DNA from: Alphaproteobacteria bacterium
GTDB taxonomy: Bacteria > Pseudomonadota > Alphaproteobacteria > UBA828
Reading direction: 5' to 3'
Assembly: GCA_022826665.1 (NCBI GenBank)
Contig: JAJDUK010000055.1
Coordinates: 100,087-164,086 of the forward strand
Length of the DNA stretch: 64,000 bases
Part shown: in pieces, positions 8,918-16,913 of the stretch
Position numbering within the stretch: the stretch's first letter is position 1
Layout of the letters: each line of letters starts with the position of its first letter
Notes under the pieces: generated by a model
Databases searched by the model: none
Told to the model about the DNA's origin: nothing
Seen by the model: only the letters and a program-made list of their open reading frames with translations
Translations under genes and position numbers: made by a program

Positions 8918-9352
8918 ATGACCGGCCAAGACACTCACCTGGCGACATGCGGCTGCGGCGGGCTCCGGGTAACGACGGCCGGCGATCCGGACCTCGTCGT
9001 CGCCTGCAGCTGCTTCGCCTGCCAGCGCCGCACCGGCAGCCCCTTCGGAGTCGGCGCCTACTTCCGGAAGGAGGCGGTCTCGGCGGAGGGCGAGGCGGGG
9101 ACCTACACGCGGGTGGCGGATTCGGGCCTGACCGTCTCGATCAACTTCTGCCCCGCGTGCGGCACGAGCGTCTACTGGTTCGCCGAGCTTCGCCCCGATC
9201 ACTATGGCGTCGCGGTGGGCTGCTTCGGCGAGCCCGGCTTCGGCGTACCTTCCCGCGTGGTCTGGAACGAGAGCAGGCACCCCTGGGTCCGGTTCCCCGA
9301 GGGCCTGCCCGAGTTCGACAAGGGCTCCCCGCCATCGGCGCAAACGAACTAG
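8918..9352 (+). CDS. GFA/CENP-V family zinc protein
   Basis: A 144-residue member of the glutathione-dependent formaldehyde-activating enzyme (GFA) fold family. The zinc ligand pattern is complete: C-x-C in CGCG near residue 11, a C-x-C-x2-C cluster (CSCFAC, about residues 30-35), and a CPACG motif near 76. Most family members have not been shown to act on formaldehyde, so the enzymatic role is open. It is divergent from recG and 29 bp upstream of the M29-like gene on the same strand, possibly one operon. Confidence 0.85.
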   Translation: MTGQDTHLATCGCGGLRVTTAGDPDLVVACSCFACQRRTGSPFGVGAYFRKEAVSAEGEAGTYTRVADSGLTVSINFCPACGTSVYWFAELRPDHYGVAVGCFGEPGFGVPSRVVWNESRHPWVRFPEGLPEFDKGSPPSAQTN

Positions 9353-9381
9353 GACCGAGCCACCCCGCCAGAGCCCGAGCC

Positions 9382-10371
9382 GTGACGGCGGCGACAATCA
9401 GCGTGGCCGAGAGCGCCCGCCTCGTCGGGCGGGAGCTGCTCGCCATCAGGCCCGGCGAGAACGTCGCGATCGTCGTCGACGATCACAGCGCGATGGAGAT
9501 GGTTCGTGCGCTCGCCGATGTGGCGGCTTCGGCCGGCGCGGAGTGGGCCATCCTTCATCAGCCCTCGCGCCCGCCGGAGCGGAAGAACGAGCTCAGCCCG
9601 ATGGTCGAGGCGGCGTTCGAGCGGACTGACGTGTTGATCAGCCTGACCGGCTCCGGCGGCGCACCGGCCTATGCCGCCCGCGTCAAGGAGCTGCTGACGG
9701 AGAAGCGCATTCGCACCATGTCCATGGTCATGCGCGAGCTCTCCAACTTCACCAGCGGCGGCGCGCTGGCCGATTACCGGGCGCTCCACGCCGAAGGCCA
9801 GGCGCTGGCGTCGATCTGGGCCGCCGGGCGCACCATGCGCATCACTACGGAAGCCGGCACCGACATCGCAGCCCCGATTGGGTCGGACACTGTAGTCATA
9901 GAGTGCGGCTACGCGACCGAGCCGGGCAAGAACGCGGCGTTCTCAGACGGAGAGGTGTCCTCCCGTCCACTCGAAGGCGAGGCCGAGGGGGTGATCGTGA
10001 TCGACGGGCCCGGCACCGGCATCGCCCGGCCGGCAACCCCGATCCGGGTCGAGGTGCGTGGCGGCAGGGCCGTGAGCGTGAGCGGGGAGGGGCCCGAGGC
10101 CGTGCATCTCCGCCACATCCTGGAGACGGTGCCCGACGCGGACAACGTCGCCGAGTTCGGCATCGGCCTCAACGGCGCGTGCCGGCGCAACGGCAGCTTT
10201 CAGGAGGAGAAGAAGGCGCGCGGCAACGTCCACATCGCCTTCGGCGACAACATCTACTACGGCGGCACGGTGCGCTGTCCCGTTCACCTCGACATGGTCA
10301 TCTACCGGCCCACCGTTCGTCTCGATGACCGCGTGCTGGTGGAGAACGGCGTCGTCCGCCTCGATCTCTGA
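9382..10371 (+). CDS. M29/NicX-like metalloenzyme (aminopeptidase T fold)
   Basis: A 329-residue protein related to thermophilic aminopeptidase M29 and to the ring-cleaving 2,5-dihydroxypyridine dioxygenase NicX, which shares the fold. The metal-site region is recognisable in the C-terminal third: AEFGIGLN, then GNVHIAFGDN, then HLDMVI, which carry the expected Glu, His and Asp ligands. Whether it is a peptidase or a dioxygenase cannot be decided from sequence; the catabolic surroundings make NicX-like chemistry plausible. The frame is open back to 8899, and GTG at 9382 is chosen because homology begins just after it and the preceding gene ends at 9352. The exact start is uncertain. Confidence 0.7.
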   Translation: MTAATISVAESARLVGRELLAIRPGENVAIVVDDHSAMEMVRALADVAASAGAEWAILHQPSRPPERKNELSPMVEAAFERTDVLISLTGSGGAPAYAARVKELLTEKRIRTMSMVMRELSNFTSGGALADYRALHAEGQALASIWAAGRTMRITTEAGTDIAAPIGSDTVVIECGYATEPGKNAAFSDGEVSSRPLEGEAEGVIVIDGPGTGIARPATPIRVEVRGGRAVSVSGEGPEAVHLRHILETVPDADNVAEFGIGLNGACRRNGSFQEEKKARGNVHIAFGDNIYYGGTVRCPVHLDMVIYRPTVRLDDRVLVENGVVRLDL

Positions 10372-10384
10372 GCCCGCGCCCGAG

Positions 10385-11071
10385 CTAGAACGGCACGCCG
10401 ACCGCCTTGCACAGGAAGCTGGTGAATTCGCCGCCCGCACCTGCGATCGCGGCGAAGCGGTCCAGGAAGTCGGGGCGAACCGCCTCGGCTTCCTCCACGT
10501 CGGTGATCACCACGAAGTCCTTGCGCTTGAGGTCCTCGACCAGGGGATGCTCCGGGTCGTAGCCGCGCGGCGGGCGCTTGAGCGCCTCGCCCGCCAGCCG
10601 GAAGGTCCGGCAGAAGTCGGCGCCCGTGGTGATGCGCGTCCACTCCTCCGGCTTCTCGACGATGGCATCGCGGATCCGGCCGAGCGTCGGGCTGTCCGGG
10701 TGCCAGACCCCGCAGCCGGCGAAGCACATGCCGGGCTCCAGGTGCAGGTAGAAGCCCGGCGCGTGCGCGTCCTTGCCCGCTTCGTGGCGGAAGTGGGCGC
10801 CCACGTTGGTCTTGTAGGGCGTCTTGTCCTTCGAGAACCGCGTGTCCCGATAGATGCGGAAGAGCGAGCCGCCGTTCGGCCTCGGGTCGGCGCGGAAGTG
10901 CGGGCTGATCTCCGCCAGCGGCTCCGCGAAGGCCTGGATGAAGTCGAGCATGGGGTCCCGCACCTCGGCCCGGTAGCGCGCCTTGTTCTCCTCGAACCAT
11001 GGCCGCTCGTTGTTGGCTCCGAGCTCGCGCAGGAAGTCGAAGAGGGCGGACGTAATCGGTTGCGCGGTCAT
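10385..11071 (-). CDS. DUF2461 (TIGR02453) family protein
   Basis: A 228-residue member of DUF2461, recognised by FDFLRELGANNERPWFEENK at the N terminus, the RIYRDTRFSKDKTPYKTN core and the FYLHLEPG strand. No biochemical function is established for the family. The ATG at 11071 has GGAAAGGAC before it and gives the usual family length, although the frame runs further upstream. It is convergent with the M29-like gene (13 bp apart) and divergent from the MmgE/PrpD gene. Confidence 0.88.
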   Translation of the reverse strand: MTAQPITSALFDFLRELGANNERPWFEENKARYRAEVRDPMLDFIQAFAEPLAEISPHFRADPRPNGGSLFRIYRDTRFSKDKTPYKTNVGAHFRHEAGKDAHAPGFYLHLEPGMCFAGCGVWHPDSPTLGRIRDAIVEKPEEWTRITTGADFCRTFRLAGEALKRPPRGYDPEHPLVEDLKRKDFVVITDVEEAEAVRPDFLDRFAAIAGAGGEFTSFLCKAVGVPF

Positions 11072-11197
11072 GGCGTCCTTTCCGGGCTGGAGTGCAAGGC
11101 GCGCCACCATCGCACAGCTGGGGGCGGCGTCCAAAGTGACGGGCCGCCGTGCTAAAGTTGGGGGCCATGTGATCCCCCACGACGACAGAGACTTCCG

Positions 11198-12622
11198 ATG
11201 GCCCTCGCCGAAGCGACCGCCCCGCAGCCCGAACCCGCGCCGAGCGAGCCGATCGCGCGCACGCTCGCGCGCTTCGCCCGTGCGCTCACCCTGGAGGACG
11301 TGCCGGAGGCCGTGGTCGAGCGCGCCAAGCTGCACATCCTCGACGCGGTGGGCATCGGCCTCGCGGCCTCCCGCTACGACTTCAGCCACAAGACGTTAAC
11401 CGCCATCCACGGCCTTGCCGGCGACGGGCCCTATCCGGTCATCGGGATGCCGGCGAGTCTGCCGCTGCGCGACGCCGCGCAAATGAACGGCTTCCTCATC
11501 CACGGCCTCGACTACGACGACACCCACGTCGGCGGCGTGATCCATGCCACGACCAGCGCGGTGCCGACGGTGCTGGCCGCCGGCCAGAGGCACGGCGCCT
11601 CGGGGCGGGAGATGCTGGAGGCCTATCTCGTGGCGATCGAGGGCGCGGCCCGCATCGCCGCCGCCGCGCAGGGCGGCTTCCACCGCCTGGGATTCCATCC
11701 CACCGGCATGGTCGGCGTGTTCGGCGCAGCGCTCGCCGCCGGCCGGCTCGCGGGCATGACCGAGTCTCAGCTCGCTCATGCCCAGGGCATCGCGCTCAGC
11801 ATGGCCGCCGGCAGCCTGCAGTTCCTGGACGACGGCGCCTGGACCAAGCGGATGCACCCCGGCTGGGCGGCCCTCGCCGGCATCAGTGCCGCGGCCCTCG
11901 CTCAGCAGGGTTTCCAAGGCCCGGCCGAGCCCTACGAGGGGCGCTTCGGCCTCTACGCGCTCTATGGTGCTCCCGACGCGGAGATCGACTGGGCGATGTG
12001 CACCGCCGGCCTCGGCGAGCACTGGGAGATGCTGCGTATCGGTATCAAGCCCTACCCGGCCTGCCATCTGGTCCACGCGCTGGGTGATGCCGCACAGGCG
12101 CTGCGCGACGAGCACGGGCTCACGCCCGCCGATGTCGAGAGCGTCGATGCACTGATTGGCGAGGGCTGCGTCAGCGTGGTGTGCGAGCCGGAGGCCGCCA
12201 AGCGCCGCCCGGCGAGCGCCTACGAGGCCCAGTTCAGCGCCCACTACATGATCGCGAGCGTGCTCTCGCGCGGCCGCTTTACGTTGGCCGAGCTGGAGCC
12301 CGAGGCCTACACCGACCCGGCGGTGCTCGCGATCTGCGACCGGATCAGCTACCGGGTCGATCCGGACTCGGCGTTCCCGACCTACTACTCGGGCGAGGTG
12401 GCGATTCGCACGACCGACGGCCGCACCCTCAGCCACCGTGAGCAGGTCAATCGCGGCGCCGACACCCGCCCGCTCAGCGCCGACGAAATCGTCGCCAAGT
12501 TCCATGACAACGCGGCGATGACCCTGGCGCCCGACCGGGCCGAACGTGCCTTGGACGCGGTGATGGCGCTCGACGGGGACTCCACGCCGGCTGAGGTCGC
12601 GGCCCTGCTCAGCCTCGCCTGA
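11198..12622 (+). CDS. MmgE/PrpD family dehydratase/isomerase
   Basis: A 474-residue member of the family containing 2-methylcitrate dehydratase (PrpD) and cis-aconitate decarboxylase. The all-helical N-terminal domain carries HILDAVGIGLAASRY and the HGLDYDDTHVG motif, followed by FHPTGMVG and a lid-like C-terminal domain (KPYPACHLVHA near 290). The length is typical. No prpB or prpC lies beside it, so a role outside the methylcitrate cycle is more likely, as is common for family members in catabolic islands. The ATG follows a weak AGAGACTTCCG ribosome site. Confidence 0.9.
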   Translation: MALAEATAPQPEPAPSEPIARTLARFARALTLEDVPEAVVERAKLHILDAVGIGLAASRYDFSHKTLTAIHGLAGDGPYPVIGMPASLPLRDAAQMNGFLIHGLDYDDTHVGGVIHATTSAVPTVLAAGQRHGASGREMLEAYLVAIEGAARIAAAAQGGFHRLGFHPTGMVGVFGAALAAGRLAGMTESQLAHAQGIALSMAAGSLQFLDDGAWTKRMHPGWAALAGISAAALAQQGFQGPAEPYEGRFGLYALYGAPDAEIDWAMCTAGLGEHWEMLRIGIKPYPACHLVHALGDAAQALRDEHGLTPADVESVDALIGEGCVSVVCEPEAAKRRPASAYEAQFSAHYMIASVLSRGRFTLAELEPEAYTDPAVLAICDRISYRVDPDSAFPTYYSGEVAIRTTDGRTLSHREQVNRGADTRPLSADEIVAKFHDNAAMTLAPDRAERALDAVMALDGDSTPAEVAALLSLA

Positions 12623-12648
12623 CGGGGAACATCTTAGGCCACTCCGGC

Positions 12649-12960
12649 ATGACCGCCCGCATCGCCATACCCGCCGACGGAATCGCCGCCTTCTGCGAGC
12701 GCTGGCAGGTGACTGAGTTCGCGCTGTTCGGCTCTGTGCTGCGCGACGACTTCGGCCCGGACAGCGACATCGACGTGCTGGTCTCGTTCGACGACGCGGC
12801 CCGGCACACGCTTTTCGATATGGTCGACATGGAGGAGGAGCTCAAGGGGCTCTTCGGTCGCGGCGTGGACCTCGTCAGCAGGCGGGGAATCGAGCGAAGC
12901 CGCAATCACTTGCGCCGAAAGGCAGTCCTACATTCGGCCGAGACCATCTATGCGGCATGA
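12649..12960 (+). CDS. MNT-domain nucleotidyltransferase (MntA-type antitoxin)
   Basis: A 103-residue minimal nucleotidyltransferase. The signature G-S-x(10)-D-x-D is visible in the LFGSVLRDD / SDIDVL segment at about residues 25-43, and the third carboxylate is in GVDLVS. Known family members adenylylate a HEPN-domain toxin encoded by the next gene. Here the next gene is missing: an overlapping ATG at 12950 opens a frame reading MRHEED, but it runs at once into repeat copy 2. The antitoxin therefore looks orphaned. The catalytic motif is intact. Confidence 0.85.
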   Translation: MTARIAIPADGIAAFCERWQVTEFALFGSVLRDDFGPDSDIDVLVSFDDAARHTLFDMVDMEEELKGLFGRGVDLVSRRGIERSRNHLRRKAVLHSAETIYAA

Positions 12961-12966
12961 GGAAGA
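12950..12966 (+). pseudogene. Possible remnant start of a HEPN toxin gene
   Basis: The ATG overlaps the end of the MNT gene, as is usual in MNT-HEPN operons, and the first codons read M-R-H-E-E-D. After about six codons the sequence becomes the double-hairpin repeat and nothing HEPN-like follows. Interpreting this as a decapitated toxin gene is inference; it could also be coincidence. Confidence 0.3.
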
Positions 12967-13082
12967 CCCCACCTCTCCCTGTCCCTCTCCGCCCCAAAGG
13001 GGCAGAGAGGGGACCCAGGCGGGGCCGTCCGTTCTCCCTCTCCTCCCCGGTGGGGAGGAGAGGGCCGGGGTGAGGAGGGGGC
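12966..13082 (-). repeat. Double-hairpin intergenic repeat, copy 2 (inverted)
   Basis: This has the same organisation as the copy near 6.6 kb but reversed. A perfect 13-bp inverted repeat (CCCTCTCCTCCCC at 13036-13048, loop GGT, complement at 13052-13064) lies towards the right end, flanked by CCGGGGTGAGGAGGGGG. The left part holds the second palindrome (CTCTCCGCCCC AAA GGGGC). It fills almost the whole gap between the MNT gene and the convergent CoA-transferase gene. Confidence 0.86.
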
Positions 13083-13092
13083 TGCGCTGGCG

Positions 13093-14334
13093 CTATGAGT
13101 CGCGGGCGCGGTGGACCGTGCCGTCGGCCTCGAGCGCCTCGATCTCGTCGGGCGCGTAGCCCAGGTCGGCGAGGATGGCGGCGGTGTCCGCGCCGAGCGC
13201 AGGCGCCGCGCTGCGGGGCATGACGGCGCCGTCCACCGTGATCGGCTGGCGGACCATGCGCATGGTGCCGCGTTCGGGATGCGCCACCTCCTGCACCATG
13301 CGCCGGCGTTCGGCGAAGTCGCTCGCGAGCGCGCCCGCCACGTCGTTGACCGGTGCGCAGGGGAGGACGCCTGCGAGCCGCTCCAGCCACGCCTCGGTGG
13401 TGCGGGTCAGGAACACCGCCTCCAGCCGCCGCACCACCTCGTCCCGGTTCTCGTAGCGCGCCGCGAAGTCCCGCATCAGGGGATCGTCGATCCACTCCGG
13501 CCGCTCCATGGCCTGGCAGAGCGCCGGCCAGAAGTTCGCCTTGTTGGCCATCACGAAGAGCCAGCCGTCGGCGGTGCGGTAGAGCTCGCTCGGCACCAGC
13601 GAGGGATGGCCCGAGCGCGCCACCCGCCTGGGCTCGAAGCCTTCGTTCAAGTGCCAGGTCGCGGGATAGCTCAGGTTGTTCATCGCCACGTCGTAGAGCG
13701 GGGTGTCGATGTCCATGCCCTGGCCGGTCGCGCGCGCCCGCATGACGCCCGAGACCAGCGCGAGCGCCGCTGTCAGCCCGCCCATGAAGTCGACCACCGA
13801 GAGCCCGAAGCGGGTCGGCACGCTGTCGGGCTCCCCGGTCATGGAGAGATAGCCGGCCTCCGCCTGCATCACGTAGTCGAGGCCGGGCCAGGCGGCGCGC
13901 TCGTTGTCCCGGCCGTAGGCCGACAGATGCACGCAGACGAGGCGCGGGTTGACCGCCTTCAGGCTCGCGTAGTCGAGCCCGAGCGTGCCCGGCAGGTCGC
14001 CGCGCAGGTTGTTGATCAGGGCGTCGGCGCGGCCGGCCAGCTTCTCCAGTATCTCCCGGCCGCGCGGCTTCTTAAGGTCCAGCGCGATGCAGCGCTTGTT
14101 GCAACTGAAGGTCTGGAAGAAGAGGCTGTCGCCGTCCTCGGCGTAGGGCAGCACGTGGCGGCCCATCTCGCCGCCGGCCTCGTGGTTCTCGATCTTGATG
14201 ACGTCGGCGCCGAGGTCGGCGAGGTACATGGTGCCGAAGGGTGCGGCGCCGTACTGCTCGATGGAGACAACGGTGAGCCCTTCGAGCGGCCGGATCGGGC
14301 CGGCGGAAGGCGCCGCGGAAGCGTCGTCGCTCAC
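13093..14334 (-). CDS. CaiB/BaiF family (class III) CoA-transferase
   Basis: A 413-residue class III CoA-transferase that moves CoA between organic acids. Conserved features are the N-terminal PLEGLTVVSIEQYGAAP, LGADVIKIE, and the Asp-containing AWPGLDYVMQAEAGYLSMTG region that supplies the acyl-carrying aspartate. The GTG start at 14334 overlaps the stop of the acyl-CoA dehydrogenase gene (GTGA), so the two are coupled. Together they suggest activation of a carboxylic acid as its CoA ester by transfer, then alpha-beta oxidation. The acid is unknown. Confidence 0.92.
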   Translation of the reverse strand: MSDDASAAPSAGPIRPLEGLTVVSIEQYGAAPFGTMYLADLGADVIKIENHEAGGEMGRHVLPYAEDGDSLFFQTFSCNKRCIALDLKKPRGREILEKLAGRADALINNLRGDLPGTLGLDYASLKAVNPRLVCVHLSAYGRDNERAAWPGLDYVMQAEAGYLSMTGEPDSVPTRFGLSVVDFMGGLTAALALVSGVMRARATGQGMDIDTPLYDVAMNNLSYPATWHLNEGFEPRRVARSGHPSLVPSELYRTADGWLFVMANKANFWPALCQAMERPEWIDDPLMRDFAARYENRDEVVRRLEAVFLTRTTEAWLERLAGVLPCAPVNDVAGALASDFAERRRMVQEVAHPERGTMRMVRQPITVDGAVMPRSAAPALGADTAAILADLGYAPDEIEALEADGTVHRARDS

Positions 14335-15500
14335 GCCGGATTTCGCTCGATCAGCTGACGCGCGATGATCAGCCGCTGAATCTCGTTGGTGCCCTCGCCG
14401 ATGCAGAGCAGCGGGGCATCGCGGTACATCCGCTCGATGGGGAACTCCTTGGAGTAGCCGTAGCCGCCGTGGATGCGCATGGCCTCGATGCTGTTCTCCA
14501 GCGCCGCCTCCGTGGCGAAGAGCTTGGCGATGCCGGCCTCCATGTCGCAGCGCTGCCCGGTCTCGTAGGCGAGCGCCGCGCGCTCGGTGAGCAGCCGCGC
14601 GGCCTCTGTGCGGGTCACCATGTCGGCGAGCTTGATCTGGATCGCCTGGTGCTGGCTGATCGGCTTGCCGAAGGTCTTGCGCTCCTGGGAGTAGCGCACC
14701 GCCTCGTCGAGGCAGGACTGGGCAACGCCGACGCCGCGCGCGGCCACGTTGATGCGGCCCAGCTCCAGGCCGCTCAGCGCGTGCTGCAGGCCCTTGCCCT
14801 CGACCCCGCCGATGAGCTTGTCGGCATCGACGCGGTAGTCCTCGAAGGCGAGCTCGGCCGTGTCGATCCCGCGATAGCCGAGCTTCTGGAGCTTGCGGCT
14901 GACCCGGAAGCCCTCGCCTTTCTCCGCAAGGAACAGGCTCATGCCCTTGTGGCGGGGCTCGGCGTTGGGGTCGGTCTTGACCAGCAGCGCGAGGCAAGAG
15001 CCATGGATGCTGTTGGTGATCCAGGTCTTGGCGCCGTTGATCACGTAGGCGTTGTTGCCCTCGCGCTTGGCCGTGGTGCGGATCGCCTGCAGGTCGGTGC
15101 CGCAGTCGGGCTCGGTGAGCGCGAGCCCGCCCCGCAGCTCGCCGCTGGCGAAGCGGGGCAGGTAGGCGCCCCGCTGCTCGTCGGTGCCGAAGCGTTCGAC
15201 CGCCGCGGCCATGATCAGGTGGGAGTTGATCAGCCCACTCACCGACATCCAGGCGTGGGAGAGCCGCTCGATGATCTTGGCGTAGGTCGTGATCGGCAGG
15301 CCCAGGCCGCCGAACTCTTCGGAGATGGTGGCGCCGAACAGCCCCATCTCCTTCATTTTCTCGACGATGTCTTCCGGGTAGATGTCGTCATGCTCGAGCG
15401 CGGCGACGTGGGGGCGGACGTCGCGGTCCAGGAATCGCTCGATTCCGTCGAGAATCAGCGCTTCCTGTTCCTTGTCCACGGTCTCGGCATGGTTCGCCAT
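14331..15500 (-). CDS. Acyl-CoA dehydrogenase family protein
   Basis: A 389-residue FAD-dependent acyl-CoA dehydrogenase with the usual three-domain plan: helical N-terminal domain, central beta domain (LTEPDCGTDL, then KTWITNS), and a C-terminal helical domain with YSQERKTFGKPIS and the terminal IYREIQRLIIAR-like segment (GEGTNEIQRLIIAR). The closest relatives by eye are glutaryl-, butyryl- or succinyl-type dehydrogenases; the specificity is not readable. Start 15500 gives normal length and lies just before MANHAETV. It is first in a two-gene unit with the CoA-transferase and divergent from the polyamine-type ABC transporter. Confidence 0.93.
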   Translation of the reverse strand: MANHAETVDKEQEALILDGIERFLDRDVRPHVAALEHDDIYPEDIVEKMKEMGLFGATISEEFGGLGLPITTYAKIIERLSHAWMSVSGLINSHLIMAAAVERFGTDEQRGAYLPRFASGELRGGLALTEPDCGTDLQAIRTTAKREGNNAYVINGAKTWITNSIHGSCLALLVKTDPNAEPRHKGMSLFLAEKGEGFRVSRKLQKLGYRGIDTAELAFEDYRVDADKLIGGVEGKGLQHALSGLELGRINVAARGVGVAQSCLDEAVRYSQERKTFGKPISQHQAIQIKLADMVTRTEAARLLTERAALAYETGQRCDMEAGIAKLFATEAALENSIEAMRIHGGYGYSKEFPIERMYRDAPLLCIGEGTNEIQRLIIARQLIERNPA

Positions 15501-15568
15501 CGCGATAAACTCCCGTCCTCCGGCGCGCGCGCGGCGAGCATATCCCGCTGGCCTGATCGAGAAAATAC

Positions 15569-15597
15569 TTGAGGCCGCGTCGCGTGGGCGGTATGTC
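15569..15597 (+). promoter_or_regulatory. Weak promoter candidate for the ABC transporter operon
   Basis: TTGAGG and TATGTC are separated by 17 bp in the divergent gap between the dehydrogenase gene and the transporter ATPase gene. The -35 box is good and the -10 box is poor, so this is only a candidate. Confidence 0.22.
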
Positions 15598-15675
15598 AAT
15601 CTGTCTTGGCATGGATGACGCTTGCCCCAAGGGAGCGACGAGACCCCCGCGCGGGCTAGAGGGACTCAGGGAGCC

Positions 15676-16803
15676 ATGGCGGAACACGGTGATGTAGAAA
15701 TCAGGGGCGTGACCAAGCGGTTCGGCCCCACGGTCGCCGTCGAGGATATCAACATTACGATTCCCGACGGCTCCTATTGTTGTCTGCTTGGACCGAGCGG
15801 CTGCGGCAAGACGACCCTGCTCCGCATCATCGCCGGTCACGAGGTGCCCACCGAGGGCGACGTGCTGATCGGCGGGGAGTCGGTAATCGGCAAGCCCACC
15901 GGCCAGCGCGGCACGTCGATGATGTTCCAGAGCTACGCGCTCTTCCCGCACCTGACCGTGCTGGACAATGTCGCCTTCAGCCTGAAGATGAAGAGAGTCG
16001 CCAAGGGCGAGCGCCGCGAGCGCGCCTACGAGGTGCTGAAGCGCGTGCAGCTCGACCCGCTGGCCGACCGTATGCCGGCGCAGCTCTCGGGCGGGCAGCA
16101 GCAGCGTGTCGCGCTGGCCCGCTCGCTGATCACCAACCCCAAGGTGCTGCTGCTCGACGAGCCGCTGTCCGCACTGGACGAGTTCCTGCGCCTGCAGATG
16201 CGCGCGGAGCTGAAGTTCATCCAGATCGATCTCGGCATCACCTTCATCCACGTCACCCACACTCAGCCGGAGGCGCTGGCGATCGCAGACATGGTCGTGG
16301 TGATGGACACCGGCCGTATCGAGCAAGCCGCCACGGGGCCGGAGATCTACGACGAGCCGCGCACCACCTATGTCGCCGAGTTCATGGGCGGCTGGAACGT
16401 GTTCGCCGGCAGGGTATCGGGAGTCGAGAATAATCAGGTGACGGTTGCGGGCACCGAAGGCGACAATTTCCACTTGCCAAGCAACGGTCATCAAGTTGGT
16501 CAGGAGGTCAACTTCGGCGTCCGCCGCGACAAGGTGCATCTGGCGGGCGGGAGCATTGATCTGGACCGTGGTAACGCGCTGGGCGGCACGGTCCACGCGA
16601 TCGAATACCAGGGCAACTGGGTCAAGCTCACCATGACCCGGGAGCAGAAGCGGGACCTCGTCGCGGTGATCGAGGACCGTGAGTACTTCGCCAACCCGAC
16701 CAAGGTGGGCGATCAGGTCACCGTCACATGGGCGAGCGAGGACGTGCGCGTGATGGAGCGCGCAACCGGCGCCCAGAACCTGATTGGAGAGAGCTTCGAC
16801 TAG
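15676..16803 (+). CDS. Spermidine/putrescine-type ABC transporter ATP-binding protein
   Basis: A 375-residue PotA-like ATPase. Walker A GPSGCGKTT lies near residue 38, the Q-loop MMFQSYALFPHL near 81, the signature LSGGQQQR near 137 and Walker B LLLDEPLSALD near 159; a C-terminal TOBE-like region occupies about 265-375. It powers import through the two permeases encoded downstream. The ATG at 15676 follows AGGGAG; a TTG-initiated extension upstream has no support. It is first in an operon with the solute-binding protein, two permeases and probably hyuA-hyuB. Confidence 0.93.
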   Translation: MAEHGDVEIRGVTKRFGPTVAVEDINITIPDGSYCCLLGPSGCGKTTLLRIIAGHEVPTEGDVLIGGESVIGKPTGQRGTSMMFQSYALFPHLTVLDNVAFSLKMKRVAKGERRERAYEVLKRVQLDPLADRMPAQLSGGQQQRVALARSLITNPKVLLLDEPLSALDEFLRLQMRAELKFIQIDLGITFIHVTHTQPEALAIADMVVVMDTGRIEQAATGPEIYDEPRTTYVAEFMGGWNVFAGRVSGVENNQVTVAGTEGDNFHLPSNGHQVGQEVNFGVRRDKVHLAGGSIDLDRGNALGGTVHAIEYQGNWVKLTMTREQKRDLVAVIEDREYFANPTKVGDQVTVTWASEDVRVMERATGAQNLIGESFD

Positions 16804-16913
16804 CGTTTGTTCACTGGCGGCCGCCGGCAGCCGTCGCACTGCATCGACCGAGGAACATCGCCCAGGCCGGCGAGAGGGCGAGTATTCGAGGAACGCAGGC
16901 GAGGGAGGAAAGC

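Noticed and set aside
13093..14997. 634-residue version of the CoA-transferase
   Set aside because: The extension overlaps the acyl-CoA dehydrogenase gene in another frame; GTG 14334 overlaps its stop codon and matches the family start.
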